A stretch of DNA of 64,000 nucleotides, taken from NCBI RefSeq assembly GCF_003313505.1, contig NZ_QMHO01000002.1, positions 129,976 to 193,975 of the forward strand. Direction: 5' to 3'. Of this stretch, positions 45,701-54,151 are shown in pieces. Both the position numbers and the translations under genes were made by a program. Under the pieces are notes generated by a model. The model was not told where the DNA came from. It did no database searches and saw only the letters and a program-made list of their open reading frames with translations. Source of the DNA: Pedobacter nanyangensis (GTDB lineage: Bacteria; Bacteroidota; Bacteroidia; Sphingobacteriales; Sphingobacteriaceae). Within the stretch, counting starts at the first letter, position 1. Every line of letters begins with the position of its first letter.

Positions 45701-47567
45701 ACAGATTATCAATGAGAACAGCGCAAATTTTGTAGTAAGAGATAATATCATTTCCGGCGGATATGGTAGCGAGGATGAAACCGATAAGATTTATAATTTA
45801 AATCCAACCTTCATTTCGGAAACTACCGGCGATTATCGCATTGCAAACGGTAGCCCCGCACAAGGCAAGGGGGAGTTGAGTATTGTTCCTGCTTCATTGA
45901 AAACAGATTTAATCGGTAATCAAAGGGTTTTGGGACCAAAGCCAGATTTAGGCGCATACGAGTTTGAGGGCGTAAAGCCAATTTACCAATCTTATCCATT
46001 AGTTCGTAAAACTTATGGAGACCAAGATTTCCAACTGGTGAATCCTGTTAGCTCCAGTTCAGGTTCCTTTACCTTTAAAATAATTAATGATCAGGAAGTG
46101 GTTGGCCTAAGCGGCAATACGGTAAGCATAAAAAAGCCCGGTTTTGCATTTGTGATGGCCGTGCAAGCCGCTACAGAGGCTTTTAAAGCCGATAGTTTGG
46201 TTTTTAGGGTGGATGTAGATAAGCGTACGCCCCAAATAACCGGTTATGCGCATCTTCAAAAAACGTATGGAGATCTTGATTTTCAAATTAATACACCAGT
46301 TTCAACCAGTAGCGGGACATTTACTTACAGCAGTAGCAATAACGATATTGCCTCTATTTCAGGTAATAATGTAACCATTCATGCGGCAGGAGCCATTACC
46401 ATCACGGCCACTCAGGCCGAAACAGACTACGATAAAGGAGCAAGTGTAAGTTTTACGTTAACCGTAGCCAAAGCGCAAGCAAATTTAGTGCTTAAAATAG
46501 ATGGAACCGCTTATACTGCAAGCGATGTGGTGAATGCAAAATATGGCGATACACGTCTCTTTACCTTAGAAACCAATTCGGATATCGACTTTCAAAATAT
46601 TCAATTTGATTTGTTAGACGACTATTTGGATCCTTACATTGATTTTTCGAACATCCCCTGGATCAAAGCTATTAAAGTGGGAAATACTGAACTGGAAGTG
46701 CGTATTCCAGAAACGGATAACTATTTGGCCGTATCACAGCGTCTTGCGCTTCAAATTTCAAAAGCTACCCCAACCATTAATTTTGCAACCATTCCAGCGT
46801 TAAAGGTAGGCGATGCCGATTACGCTTTGCAAGCCACTTCATCTGCAGGTTTGCCAGTTACATTCACCAGTAGCAATCCAAATATCGCCAGTGTTTATCA
46901 GGACTTAAACGGGCAATGGAAGTTGAAAGTTATGGCCATGGGATCAGTAACCATTACAGCTAATCAAAATGCGAATGTCAATTATGAGGCAGCAGTAAAT
47001 ACACAGCAAATTCAGATTACTGAAAATCCGCTACCCGTCAATTTGATCAGCTTTAATGCTAAGGCTACCGCTAATGGCGCTTTGTTGGAATGGAAAACTG
47101 CTACAGAACGCAACAATGCAGCTTATCATATTTATCGAGCTACCAATGGAGGTTCATTTATGAAAATTGGAGAGGTTAAAGGGAACGGGAACAGCAACAA
47201 GGTGAACGTTTATCAATATATCGACTATAAGCCAATGATTGGGGTAAACTACTATCAGCTTTATCAAATTGATGATCATGGGGATCAACACGATTTGGGC
47301 ATCAGAGATTTAAATTTTTCTGTAGATGGAGCCCAAGTCATTGCTTACCCAAATCCAACCTCTGATGTGTTGACAGTTACGCTTCCGCTCAATAGTTACC
47401 AACACCTTGAGGTGATAGACATGAATGGAAAAAGACTGCAAAAACTGCCAATTAAACCCAGTGAAACGTCAATTAAGCTTAATTTAAGCGACTATCCAAC
47501 GGGAATGTATTTTATCAGATTAATAGGTAATGCAATGGTAAACACCCATAAAATCATCAAAAAATAA
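42771..47567 (+). CDS. Large type IX-secreted surface protein (propeller, GEVED, beta-helix, Ig-like, T9SS CTD)
   Basis: 1598 residues from the ATG at 42771, giving a signal peptide (HFLFLIWLANIGTAFAQ); a TTG at 42753 adds six. Order: about seven ~62-residue repeats (~30-460), each with DGGFLLVG and a closing WDKxxG, likely a closed propeller; a GEVED-type domain (~565-720) with FIDVNNNGIFDANE; a right-handed beta-helix resembling Chlamydia-type polymorphic or choice-of-anchor proteins (~730-1070); two or more Ig/MBG-like repeats starting KTYGDxDFQ (~1080-1240); further Ig-like parts; and a C-terminal sorting domain starting VIAYPNPTSDVL and ending in a Lys-rich tail. It should be exported by T9SS. 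The ligand is unknown. Confidence 0.85.
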   Translation: MRHFYNYFKIHFLFLIWLANIGTAFAQGRPAILWEKTYGAINTERLFDAIPTADGGFLLVGTSNSPIHMDKTAQSNGKVDAWIVKLNASGEKLWDKSIGGADDDYIVDVKATPDGGFVFAGWSSSPISGNKNSTKMGLEDAWAFKLDANGNLIWDKTFNGGGPDISQTQTRFNSVAITNDGQLIFAASSSAGIGNQKTEPSRGADDIWLVRTDADGNVIWDKTFGSTNVEEMPVVISTADGGFLVGCTSQGNLGGDRTEASRGAADYWMVKTDSQGNKQWDKCFGGTGFDAFSDLLQAPDGGYVLAGYSSSGVSGDRTALKKNSFDYWIVKIAADGSQQWDKSYGPFTNTLSQLMKISAANGGFLLAGNLNSVGISGDKSEKGWRADDIWIVKIDFNGNKIWDKTLGSYGTDYANAVVELENQEILVAGYSDSSGGDKAAYKSGIDYWAIKLIGNTLAIDQNSVATNYERGKAYTIAYQSNQIFDSNNEIKVYLSDAEGNFANEREIGWMYTTRSSGEINFHLPYQLPDGVHYKLRVKSSAPQETTTEMAIQISGTINNVTPASCNPTLTDPNLSLNKGIVSVKLNTLSHYSAINNATSSNAYINYANDLGTYLNYQKTYNLAVEAFMLDKVTVFIDVNNNGIFDANELIYSSRRGFGTDDISLHSINFSINQSGVAFDTPLRLRVIADQPNAPANSCVIRGGQIKDYYVVIKPPFHPSPQGILFVDKSKIEAGMSGDNWATAINDLSLAINHAQTDNQVKQIWVAKGTYVPSLSGNRTSFFALPSGVKLIGGFAGTENAPTERNLAANITKLSGDLNQNDQENYFRYDDNSYHILQLKDVDAQTLVDGFTFVSGCSNGTGFSGLIDNKKGPAIYNYNSLAEIQNCIFTNNYAEYDGAGVFNTANSHVKITNSLFYKNWANYGGAILNTANSSSDILHCTFANNVVAGVGNGAAIYNQNSPAGFLRNSIVWNNRPNGQIINENSANFVVRDNIISGGYGSEDETDKIYNLNPTFISETTGDYRIANGSPAQGKGELSIVPASLKTDLIGNQRVLGPKPDLGAYEFEGVKPIYQSYPLVRKTYGDQDFQLVNPVSSSSGSFTFKIINDQEVVGLSGNTVSIKKPGFAFVMAVQAATEAFKADSLVFRVDVDKRTPQITGYAHLQKTYGDLDFQINTPVSTSSGTFTYSSSNNDIASISGNNVTIHAAGAITITATQAETDYDKGASVSFTLTVAKAQANLVLKIDGTAYTASDVVNAKYGDTRLFTLETNSDIDFQNIQFDLLDDYLDPYIDFSNIPWIKAIKVGNTELEVRIPETDNYLAVSQRLALQISKATPTINFATIPALKVGDADYALQATSSAGLPVTFTSSNPNIASVYQDLNGQWKLKVMAMGSVTITANQNANVNYEAAVNTQQIQITENPLPVNLISFNAKATANGALLEWKTATERNNAAYHIYRATNGGSFMKIGEVKGNGNSNKVNVYQYIDYKPMIGVNYYQLYQIDDHGDQHDLGIRDLNFSVDGAQVIAYPNPTSDVLTVTLPLNSYQHLEVIDMNGKRLQKLPIKPSETSIKLNLSDYPTGMYFIRLIGNAMVNTHKIIKK

Positions 47568-47597
47568 ATATTAATTTATCTGAAGTGCTCTTTAACT

Positions 47598-47628
47598 AAG
47601 CCTGCCATTTTTGGCAGGCTTTTTTTGT
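47598..47628 (+). terminator. Intrinsic terminator of the large surface-protein gene
   Basis: AAGCCTGCCA (47598-47607) pairs with TGGCAGGCTT (47612-47621), followed by a T-run. It begins 31 bases after the stop codon. Confidence 0.88.
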
Positions 47629-47674
47629 GAGGTTTAAGTTAAAAACTGCTAACCAAATGAAAATATTCAATAGC

Positions 47675-48064
47675 CTATATTTTACTCACTTCCAAAATCT
47701 GGAGCATTTCCGTTCCCTCAGGAAATTCCCATTGTACAATTGCACCTGTAGCGTAACCTAGCGTGGCTATGCCAATGGGCGAAAGAATAGATGTTGTAAA
47801 ATGCTTTTTACGGGCTTTCTGTGGCGATACAAATTTCTGTTCTACTTCCTCGCCAGTTCTCAAATTCTTTAGTTTTACCAAAGTATTAATGGCAACTACA
47901 TTTTCAGGAAGTTCTTTGCGAAGTACTTGTTTGGCATTTTTTAACTCCACAGCAAGCTTTTCAGCATTACTTTTATTAAAGGTGTGTTTTTTGATTTGCT
48001 CTTTGAGTAAGTCGTAAATGCCTGTGGTTAATATAATAGGAGTATTGGTGATTTCAATATTCAT
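47675..48064 (-). CDS. GreA/GreB C-terminal-domain protein (Rnk-like)
   Basis: 129 residues. The C-terminal part reads ILSPIGIATLGYATGAIVQWEFPEGTEMLQIL, the FKBP-like domain of GreA/GreB/Rnk. The N-terminal coiled coil of true GreA is short (~30-60, LLKEQIKKHTFNKSNAEKLA), so it is closer to Rnk, which binds RNA polymerase. It has the short membrane protein gene 11 bases upstream. Confidence 0.8.
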   Translation of the reverse strand: MNIEITNTPIILTTGIYDLLKEQIKKHTFNKSNAEKLAVELKNAKQVLRKELPENVVAINTLVKLKNLRTGEEVEQKFVSPQKARKKHFTTSILSPIGIATLGYATGAIVQWEFPEGTEMLQILEVSKI

Positions 48065-48075
48065 GATGAAAGAAA

Positions 48076-48282
48076 TTAATGATTAATAAAAAGTTGGTTT
48101 TTTCCCAACGGACGGGTTTTGTATAGCTTTCGCTTATTAAATTGATTATATAGGCCTTTTAACACAGCACTAACTGCAATAAAAATTAGAATCAGTAATG
48201 GGTGTAAAAAAATAAGTGCTAATAAAATGATCAAGGCATCAACCATAATAATAAGCATGAAAGCAGCTTTTAGTAAGCGCAT
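48076..48282 (-). CDS. Small membrane protein of unknown function
   Basis: 68 residues, mostly hydrophobic (~8-45, LIIMVDALIILLALIFLHPL and LILIFIAVSAVL), followed by a basic cytosolic tail (NKRKLYKTRP). It stands 11 bases before the Rnk-like gene on the same strand, which favours a real gene. No homology was recognised; short length keeps confidence moderate. Confidence 0.5.
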   Translation of the reverse strand: MRLLKAAFMLIIMVDALIILLALIFLHPLLILIFIAVSAVLKGLYNQFNKRKLYKTRPLGKNQLFINH

Positions 48283-48657
48283 AACATGTTTAAATTAAGT
48301 GTAAATGATTTCCTTTTTCCGGATTTGTCCCTGTTTCGCTGTGGAGCCAGGGATTAATGTATAAAGTCTTTGGAACTTTTTAACATGACATTTCCTAAGC
48401 GGTGAAAAATAGAAAGGAAAATATGATGCATGCGAAAACTGATGCCCAATTGTTGCTTTAGGCAATTTTCAAAATTGATATGATATAGATTGTTTTGCAT
48501 GTGTATTAAAAGTAGGCTTATTTATATCCAAAGGCGAATTTTAGTTGAATAATGACAGGATTATGCCAAATCAGCTAATTTTAAAAATAACTCAGATGGA
48601 TAAATCAAATTTTGGGCAACATCATTTTCAAATCTGTATTTTTAGTTTTTACTTTAG
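48283..48657. other. Intergenic region, no gene seen
   Basis: 375 bases between a leftward and a rightward gene, AT-rich. I see no long open frame, palindrome or tandem repeat. Promoters for both flanking units are expected here, but no full consensus was found. Confidence 0.5.
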
Positions 48658-49170
48658 ATGATGGTAAATTTCAAGGCAGAAATAGAAAAATTTGACACTA
48701 ATGGCGAAAAAACTGGCTGGAGCTATGTTTTTATTCCAGAGGAAATTGCACAACAGATTAAGCCCAATGACCGAAGGGCGATGCGGGTTCGTGGCCAGAT
48801 AGATCATCTGCAAATTAGTGGAAAAAGTATCATCCCAATGGGTGGCGGCGACTTTATTTTGCCTTTAGATGGAAAAATCCGAAGACAACTGCGAAAAGAA
48901 GCAGGGCACCCTGTGTCGCTTTCATTAGAGCACGATGTCGATTTTAAGATTGAAATGCCCGAAGATTTGGAAGTTTGTTTAGCTCAAGAAGATGGTTTAT
49001 TGGAAAATTTTCTTTCGTACACCAAAGCACATCAAAACTATTTTATCAATTGGTTAAATACCGCCAAAACAGAAGCAACCAGAACTAAACGCTTGGTGAT
49101 GATTGTGGATGCCATGGCCAAAAAGCAGGATTTTGGGTTGATGCTAAGGAGTAATAGGAGAGAGAAGTGA
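48658..49170 (+). CDS. DUF1905/YdeI-like protein
   Basis: 170 residues. The first ~95 residues follow the DUF1905 pattern: GWSYVFIPEEIAQQI, then RVRGQIDHLQISGKSIIPMG, FILPLDGKIRRQLRKEAG. The C-terminal half (LENFLSYTKAHQNYFINWLN) is the YdeI-like helical part. The function is unknown. A second ATG three bases downstream may be the true start. Confidence 0.82.
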   Translation: MMVNFKAEIEKFDTNGEKTGWSYVFIPEEIAQQIKPNDRRAMRVRGQIDHLQISGKSIIPMGGGDFILPLDGKIRRQLRKEAGHPVSLSLEHDVDFKIEMPEDLEVCLAQEDGLLENFLSYTKAHQNYFINWLNTAKTEATRTKRLVMIVDAMAKKQDFGLMLRSNRREK

Positions 49171-49272
49171 TTTGACGAGGTGATAATGAGATAATTGGAT
49201 AATTAGCAAATGTAACAATGCCTAAACAATCAAATATTGTAATGCCGAAAAGTAATAAGAGGGAGAAGTAAA

Positions 49273-49704
49273 ATGCATAAAACCAATAGCGCAATTCAAG
49301 GATTAAAAATTGGAGTGGTCTTACTTTTCCTGTCTATGTTAACGATAAGGATCTACGTTAATCTTTCTTTGGATAATCGTTTCCGGGAACATGAAATCCT
49401 ATGGCCTTTATCTTTCATTTTGGTAGCGATTTATCATTCAAAGGCTTCTTGGATGTATGGAATATGCCTTTTTCTTTATGGCTTACGTTATTATTTCTTC
49501 GAATTGCCAATTACATCTAATTTAAACGATTATGACTTTACGCAACCGCTAAGCGACCTTCTTTATCTTGATGAAAAAGGCTACCATACTGGATACACTT
49601 TTCAGCGTTATATCCCTGCTTTTCCGTTTCTATTTTATATCGCTGGATTAATTGCTTTTCTAACAAAGCCGATGAGAAGGAGATATTGGGTAAGGAATAT
49701 TTAG
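49273..49704 (+). CDS. Predicted four-segment membrane protein
   Basis: 143 residues with about four hydrophobic segments (IGVVLLFLSMLTIRIYVNLS, ILWPLSFILVAIYHS, MYGICLFLYGLRYYFF, FLFYIAGLIAFL). No family recognised. A basic end (KPMRRRYWVRNI) suggests the C-terminus is cytosolic. It follows the DUF1905 gene by ~100 bases. Confidence 0.6.
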   Translation: MHKTNSAIQGLKIGVVLLFLSMLTIRIYVNLSLDNRFREHEILWPLSFILVAIYHSKASWMYGICLFLYGLRYYFFELPITSNLNDYDFTQPLSDLLYLDEKGYHTGYTFQRYIPAFPFLFYIAGLIAFLTKPMRRRYWVRNI

Positions 49705-49780
49705 CTCACAAATGGAAAGCTAAAAAAGCTGTTGTTAATAATGCCCAACCAACCAAAAAACTAATTAACCAAAGAACCAG

Positions 49781-50506
49781 CTATCGATTATAATTTCTGA
49801 ACCAGCTATTTACCTTCATCTGGATCACCCCTAAAAAGGCTTCGCGGAAAATACGGGTACTCATTTTCGAAGTTCCTTCGGTTCTGTCGGTGAAAATAAT
49901 GGGCACTTCCACTACATTAAAGCCGTATTTAATGGCCGTAAATTTCATCTCAATTTGAAAAGCATAACCTACAAATTTAATTTTCTCCATCGGAATGGTT
50001 TCCAAAACCCTTCTTCGGTAGCATTTAAATCCTGCCGTTGCATCCTGTATCTTGATCCCGGTAATGATACGTACGTACATCGAAGCGAAGTATGACATCA
50101 ATACCCTGCCCATTGGCCAGTTCACCACATTTACGCCTTTCACATATCTGGAGCCAATGGCTAAATCGGCGCCGTTTACGCAAGCTTCACGTAACCTCAC
50201 CAAGTCATCAGGGTTGTGGGAGAAATCGGCGTCCATCTCGAAAATGTACTCGTAATTCCTTTCCAAAGCCCATTTAAAACCATGGATGTAGGCCGTGCCC
50301 AAGCCCAATTTTCCCTTGCGCTCTTCGATATGAAGCATTGGAAATTCTCCCTGCAAAGCCTTTACAATTTGTGCAGTGCCATCAGGAGAACCATCATCAA
50401 TAATGAGGATTTCAAATTGATAGGGCAAAGAGAAAACCTTGCGAATAATCTTTTCGATATTCTCTTTTTCGTTATAAGTGGGGATAATGACTAGGCTGTC
50501 GGACAC
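49781..50506 (-). CDS. Dolichol-phosphate-mannose-synthase-like glycosyltransferase (GT2)
   Basis: 242 residues from the GTG at 50506, giving MSDSLVIIPTYNEKENIE, the usual start of this family; a TTG at 50518 would add four. GT2 motifs: IIDDGSPDGT (metal-binding Asp) and FEMDADFSHNPDDL. IGSRYVKG and the C-terminal TDRTEGTSKMS agree with polyprenol monophosphomannose synthases. No C-terminal membrane anchor is present. It transfers a sugar to a polyprenyl phosphate at the inner membrane. A minus-strand TAATTTTG (50561-50554) may be its -7 box. Confidence 0.88.
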   Translation of the reverse strand: MSDSLVIIPTYNEKENIEKIIRKVFSLPYQFEILIIDDGSPDGTAQIVKALQGEFPMLHIEERKGKLGLGTAYIHGFKWALERNYEYIFEMDADFSHNPDDLVRLREACVNGADLAIGSRYVKGVNVVNWPMGRVLMSYFASMYVRIITGIKIQDATAGFKCYRRRVLETIPMEKIKFVGYAFQIEMKFTAIKYGFNVVEVPIIFTDRTEGTSKMSTRIFREAFLGVIQMKVNSWFRNYNR

Positions 50507-50603
50507 AGGTGGTTGCAATTTTAAATTTTACGAATTACGATTTGCGAAAATAACAAAATTAAGCTGATGTTTTTGCCAAGCTAATCCGTTAAATTGTGTT
50601 AAA

Positions 50604-52076
50604 CTACCTGATGTTGCCCATCCATTTTTTCAATACTGGAACCAACAAGAAAATAAACAAACCGATACCCGCAGAATAAATGGAAATTTGAAGCAGCACG
50701 TTAGCATAATAAGGCAATGACAGCACTGGATTATTTGCTTCAATTACGTTTTTAGGGATGGCCATTAAAGCGCCAATTTTACCCGCCAAAAATTCGCCAA
50801 TGGCTGTAAAAAAGAAGAAAATCCCCATCATTAAACCAACAATGTTTACCGGGGATAGCTTGGTGATCATAGATAAACCCACAGGAGAAATGCACATTTC
50901 ACCACAAATGATAAAGAAATATCCACCCGCAAAAGCAAGTAACGGAATTAACCCATTACCTAAACTAGCTTGGCAGGCTAAATAGAAGGTGAAAAAGCCC
51001 AATGCTACAAAAATGAAAGAAAGTGCAAATTTAGCCGGGGTAGAGGGTTCTAATCCTCGTTTGTTTAGCCAAGGCCATAAAGCAGCAAAAATCAAACTCA
51101 TGACAATTACCCATGCCGGTGGCAAAAAGTTGTTTACAGAAAGTGCGGGCAGTTCAACACCAAAAACATGCATGTCTACATTCCGCATGGCGAATAAGTT
51201 TAATGAACCTGCATTTTGCTCGTAAAAAGCCCAAAATAAAGTTGAAACCACTACTAAAGTTAAAGCAGACAACAACTTGAATTTTGCTTCTTTCTCTAAT
51301 TTCGACGATAAATATAGAATGTAAGCTACAGAAACTACTGCGAGTACCAGCATGATGCTGTCCAGCGCTTCGTAGTAGTTAAAAAGCGTAACAATTAAAG
51401 GTAAGGCAAGTAAAGTAAGTAGGTAAATAGTATGCTCCACTTTAATTACACCCGCTATTTTTTTGTTTAAATCGTTAGTGATGGGCAGACCTTTTTCTTT
51501 CAGAGAAGCTTTTCCTATGATGAAAATAACCAAACCCAATACCATGAAAATACCAGCCAAACCAAAACCAAAATGCCAGTTTATTTTTTGACCAACGTAG
51601 CCACAAAGTAAACCACCTAAAGCTGCGCCAATGTTGATACCCATGTAGAACAAAGAAAATGCACTGTCTTTCTTAGGGTCGTTATTGTCGTACAACGTTC
51701 CAACCAAGCTAGAAACGTTAGGTTTAAAGAAACCATTTCCGCAAATAATGAAAGCCATGCCGTAAAAGAAGCTCCAATCCTGCGGGATGGCCAGTACAAT
51801 GTGTCCAATGGCCATCATTACACCACCAAAAATTATCGCCCGCCGATAGCCCAAAAATTTGTCGGCAAGCATACCGCCAAACATAGGCATAGTATAAACC
51901 AAAGCTGAGTAGGCACCTAAAATGGCATAACCTTTTGGTTCATCAAACTTTAATTGCGTTACCATGTAGGCCAAAAGCAAAGCTTTCATGCCATAGAAAG
52001 AGAAACGCTCCCACATTTCGGTGAAAAATAGCAAATAGAGCTGTTTAGGATGTTTGGTACTTACAGTTGTACTCAT
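50604..52076 (-). CDS. POT-family proton-dependent peptide transporter
   Basis: 490 residues with ~13 membrane segments. The family signature is visible at the N-terminus (FFTEMWERFSFYGMKALLLA, with ExxER) and in the second (GAYSALVYTMPMFGGMLADK). The later FYEQNAG with its Glu is typical for PTR2/DtpT. It imports di- and tripeptides with protons. A minus-strand TAGGTTTG (52123-52116) lies ~40 bases upstream. Confidence 0.93.
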   Translation of the reverse strand: MSTTVSTKHPKQLYLLFFTEMWERFSFYGMKALLLAYMVTQLKFDEPKGYAILGAYSALVYTMPMFGGMLADKFLGYRRAIIFGGVMMAIGHIVLAIPQDWSFFYGMAFIICGNGFFKPNVSSLVGTLYDNNDPKKDSAFSLFYMGINIGAALGGLLCGYVGQKINWHFGFGLAGIFMVLGLVIFIIGKASLKEKGLPITNDLNKKIAGVIKVEHTIYLLTLLALPLIVTLFNYYEALDSIMLVLAVVSVAYILYLSSKLEKEAKFKLLSALTLVVVSTLFWAFYEQNAGSLNLFAMRNVDMHVFGVELPALSVNNFLPPAWVIVMSLIFAALWPWLNKRGLEPSTPAKFALSFIFVALGFFTFYLACQASLGNGLIPLLAFAGGYFFIICGEMCISPVGLSMITKLSPVNIVGLMMGIFFFFTAIGEFLAGKIGALMAIPKNVIEANNPVLSLPYYANVLLQISIYSAGIGLFIFLLVPVLKKWMGNIR

Positions 52077-52115
52077 GGTGGTTGGTTAGTTGTTTTGTTT
52101 TTAGTTGCTGATATG

Positions 52116-52123
52116 CAAACCTA
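52116..52123 (-). promoter_or_regulatory. Possible -7 box of the POT transporter gene
   Basis: TAGGTTTG on the minus strand, a TAnnTTTG match, 40 bases before the start codon. No -33 TTG lies at the usual distance. Confidence 0.35.
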
Positions 52124-52156
52124 TTACTTAATACTTAAAACTTATAACTTATAACA

Positions 52157-52807
52157 TCAAGGTGCTAAACGCTCAATTTTCCAGCTTCCGTTGCTAAAAG
52201 TGTACTTAATCCGATCATGTAAACGACTTGAGCGTCCTTGCCAAAATTCAATTGCGGTTGGTTTTACGAGGTAACCGCCCCAGTGTGCTGGTTTTGGAAT
52301 GGTTTTTCCTTCGTACTGTTGGGTCAATTCTTCAACCCTTTGTTCTAAAACATCTCTGTTAGGAATTACTTGGCTTTGAGGCGAGGCGATAGCCCCAATT
52401 TGACTTCCCTGTGGACGGGAATTGAAATATTGCTCGGAAGTTTCCTTGTCCAACTTTTTAATTCTGCCTTCAATTCTCACTTGACGTTCCAGTTCGGCCC
52501 AAAAAAATACTAAACAAGCATAGGGATTTTTCTTTATTTCTTTACCTTTTTGGCTAAGGTAGTTGGTGTAAAAGCTAAAGCCATTTTCGTCAAAGCCCTT
52601 TAACAATACAATTCTGGCATTCGGTCGTGCACTTTTATCTACGGTAGCCAGTGTCATCACGTTAGGTTCAAAAATTTCGGCGTTCACCGCATCTTCAAAC
52701 CATTTTTCAAACTGCGCTATCGGATTTTTAACCACATCTTTTTCACTTAACTCGGCAGCTTTATAGTCTTGCCTTAAGTTTTGTATCATTTCTTTACTGA
52801 CCTTCAT
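52157..52807 (-). CDS. pdxH: Pyridoxamine 5'-phosphate oxidase
   Basis: 216 residues from the ATG at 52807; the open frame extends to 52879 but MKVSKEMIQNLRQDY is the family start. FMN/PLP-binding segments: RIVLLKGFDENGFSFYTNY, SQKGKEI, ASPQSQVI and the C-terminal WQGRSSRLHDRI...WKIERLAP. It oxidises pyridoxine/pyridoxamine phosphate to PLP. Divergent from the YqgE gene. Confidence 0.96.
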   Translation of the reverse strand: MKVSKEMIQNLRQDYKAAELSEKDVVKNPIAQFEKWFEDAVNAEIFEPNVMTLATVDKSARPNARIVLLKGFDENGFSFYTNYLSQKGKEIKKNPYACLVFFWAELERQVRIEGRIKKLDKETSEQYFNSRPQGSQIGAIASPQSQVIPNRDVLEQRVEELTQQYEGKTIPKPAHWGGYLVKPTAIEFWQGRSSRLHDRIKYTFSNGSWKIERLAP

Positions 52808-52922
52808 GAAGCAAAAATAGCTTTTGTTAATGATAAAGTTTTTAATATTTAAGTAGAAATATGTGACCTGTGCGCACAATCATTTTTGCATACTTGCGAA
52901 TATTTTTTGTTATTTTACCAAT

Positions 52923-53486
52923 ATGTTAAGTTTGTTGGAACCATCGGTAGGAAAATTGTTGATTTCGGAACCTTTTTTGGCCGATCCCAACTTTAAGCGC
53001 TCGGTGGTTTTATTGACCGAACATAATGAAGAGGGCTCTGTAGGTTTTATTTTGAACCAACCTAGCAACCTAGTGGTAAAAGACTTAATTCCAGACTTAT
53101 GGATGGCCGATTTTCAGGTGTTTATTGGCGGGCCAGTGGAGGTAGATACCGTTCATTTCATCCATCGTTGTTTTGATAAAATGGATAGCGGCGAGGAAAT
53201 TATGCCAGGCTTGTACTGGGGCGGTGATTTTGAAACCCTAAAATTATTGGTGAACAATAATAGCGTACGGGAAGATGAAGTTAAGTTTTTTCTTGGCTAT
53301 TCAGGTTGGAGCAACCGCCAGTTAGAAGAGGAGATAGCTACTAATACTTGGATTGTTTCAGACCAATACCATCAGGACACCATTTTTTCCAATAATGAAG
53401 AAGAACTGTGGAAAGAGGTGATCATTAACTTAGGACCCAAATATGCTCATGTGAGCAATTTTCCAGTAGATCCTAATTTGAATTAG
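52923..53486 (+). CDS. YqgE/AlgH-family protein (UPF0301)
   Basis: 187 residues from the ATG at 52923; an upstream frame to 52863 is discarded because the family begins shortly before GKLLISEPFLADPNF. Typical segments are SVVLLTEHNEEGSVGFILN and VFIGGPVEVDTVHFIH. Cytosolic, of unknown function. Divergent from pdxH. Confidence 0.92.
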   Translation: MLSLLEPSVGKLLISEPFLADPNFKRSVVLLTEHNEEGSVGFILNQPSNLVVKDLIPDLWMADFQVFIGGPVEVDTVHFIHRCFDKMDSGEEIMPGLYWGGDFETLKLLVNNNSVREDEVKFFLGYSGWSNRQLEEEIATNTWIVSDQYHQDTIFSNNEEELWKEVIINLGPKYAHVSNFPVDPNLN

Positions 53487-53502
53487 AAAAGTCATTAGTT
53501 AT

Positions 53503-53612
53503 CAGTCCGAAAGTTAGAAAGTTAGAAAGTCAGAAAGTCAGAAAGATTATCTTTCCAACTTACGAACTATTAACTTTCCGACTTGCGGACTATTGACTTT
53601 CCGACTTGCGAA
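53503..53612. repeat. Short tandem and inverted repeats between YqgE and purE genes
   Basis: Four 8-mers GT(T/C)AGAAA in a row at 53513-53544 are followed by two 15-base copies of ACTTTCCGACTTGCG at 53573-53587 and 53596-53610 (period 23). The two halves are loosely complementary and could fold as a hairpin between convergent genes. Confidence 0.75.
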
Positions 53613-54095
53613 CTAACCTTCCATCTCAGCGGCAGTTTCCTCCACTTTTTGCCTCAAATCATCTTTATAGGCTTGCATTTTCTCCGCCAATGCTGGCTGT
53701 GCAGTGGACAAGATTTGTACGGCCAATAAACCAGCATTTTTTGCCGCATTTAAAGCCACGGTGGCTACAGGGATGCCATTTGGCATTTGCAGAATAGACA
53801 GAATGCTGTCCCAACCGTCGATAGAGTTGGACGATTTTACCGGAACCCCAATTACTGGAACGGTAGTAATAGAAGCCACCATGCCAGGCAAATGTGCCGC
53901 ACCGCCAGCACCCGCAATAATGACCTTAATGCCGCGGCTTGCCGCTTCTTTAGCATAATTGAACATTCTATCAGGCGTTCTGTGCGCAGAAACTACCGTA
54001 ATTTCAAAATCAACACCAAAGGCTTTGCAAATATCTGCTGCATCTTGCATAACTGGCAGGTCAGACTTGCTGCCCATGATAATACCAACTTTCAT
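53613..54095 (-). CDS. purE: 5-(Carboxyamino)imidazole ribonucleotide mutase
   Basis: 160 residues from the ATG at 54095 (MKVGIIMGSKSDLPVM); the frame runs upstream to 54143 through non-family sequence. SAHRTPDR, AGAGGAAHLPGMVA and GVPVKSS are diagnostic for class I PurE. It converts N5-CAIR to CAIR in purine synthesis. It follows purK by a 156-base gap mostly made of a heptanucleotide repeat. Confidence 0.96.
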   Translation of the reverse strand: MKVGIIMGSKSDLPVMQDAADICKAFGVDFEITVVSAHRTPDRMFNYAKEAASRGIKVIIAGAGGAAHLPGMVASITTVPVIGVPVKSSNSIDGWDSILSILQMPNGIPVATVALNAAKNAGLLAVQILSTAQPALAEKMQAYKDDLRQKVEETAAEMEG

Positions 54096-54151
54096 CTTTT
54101 TATATAGTTTTTTGCTTATTTGGCTGTTTGTGTTTAGCACCACTTGCCAAA

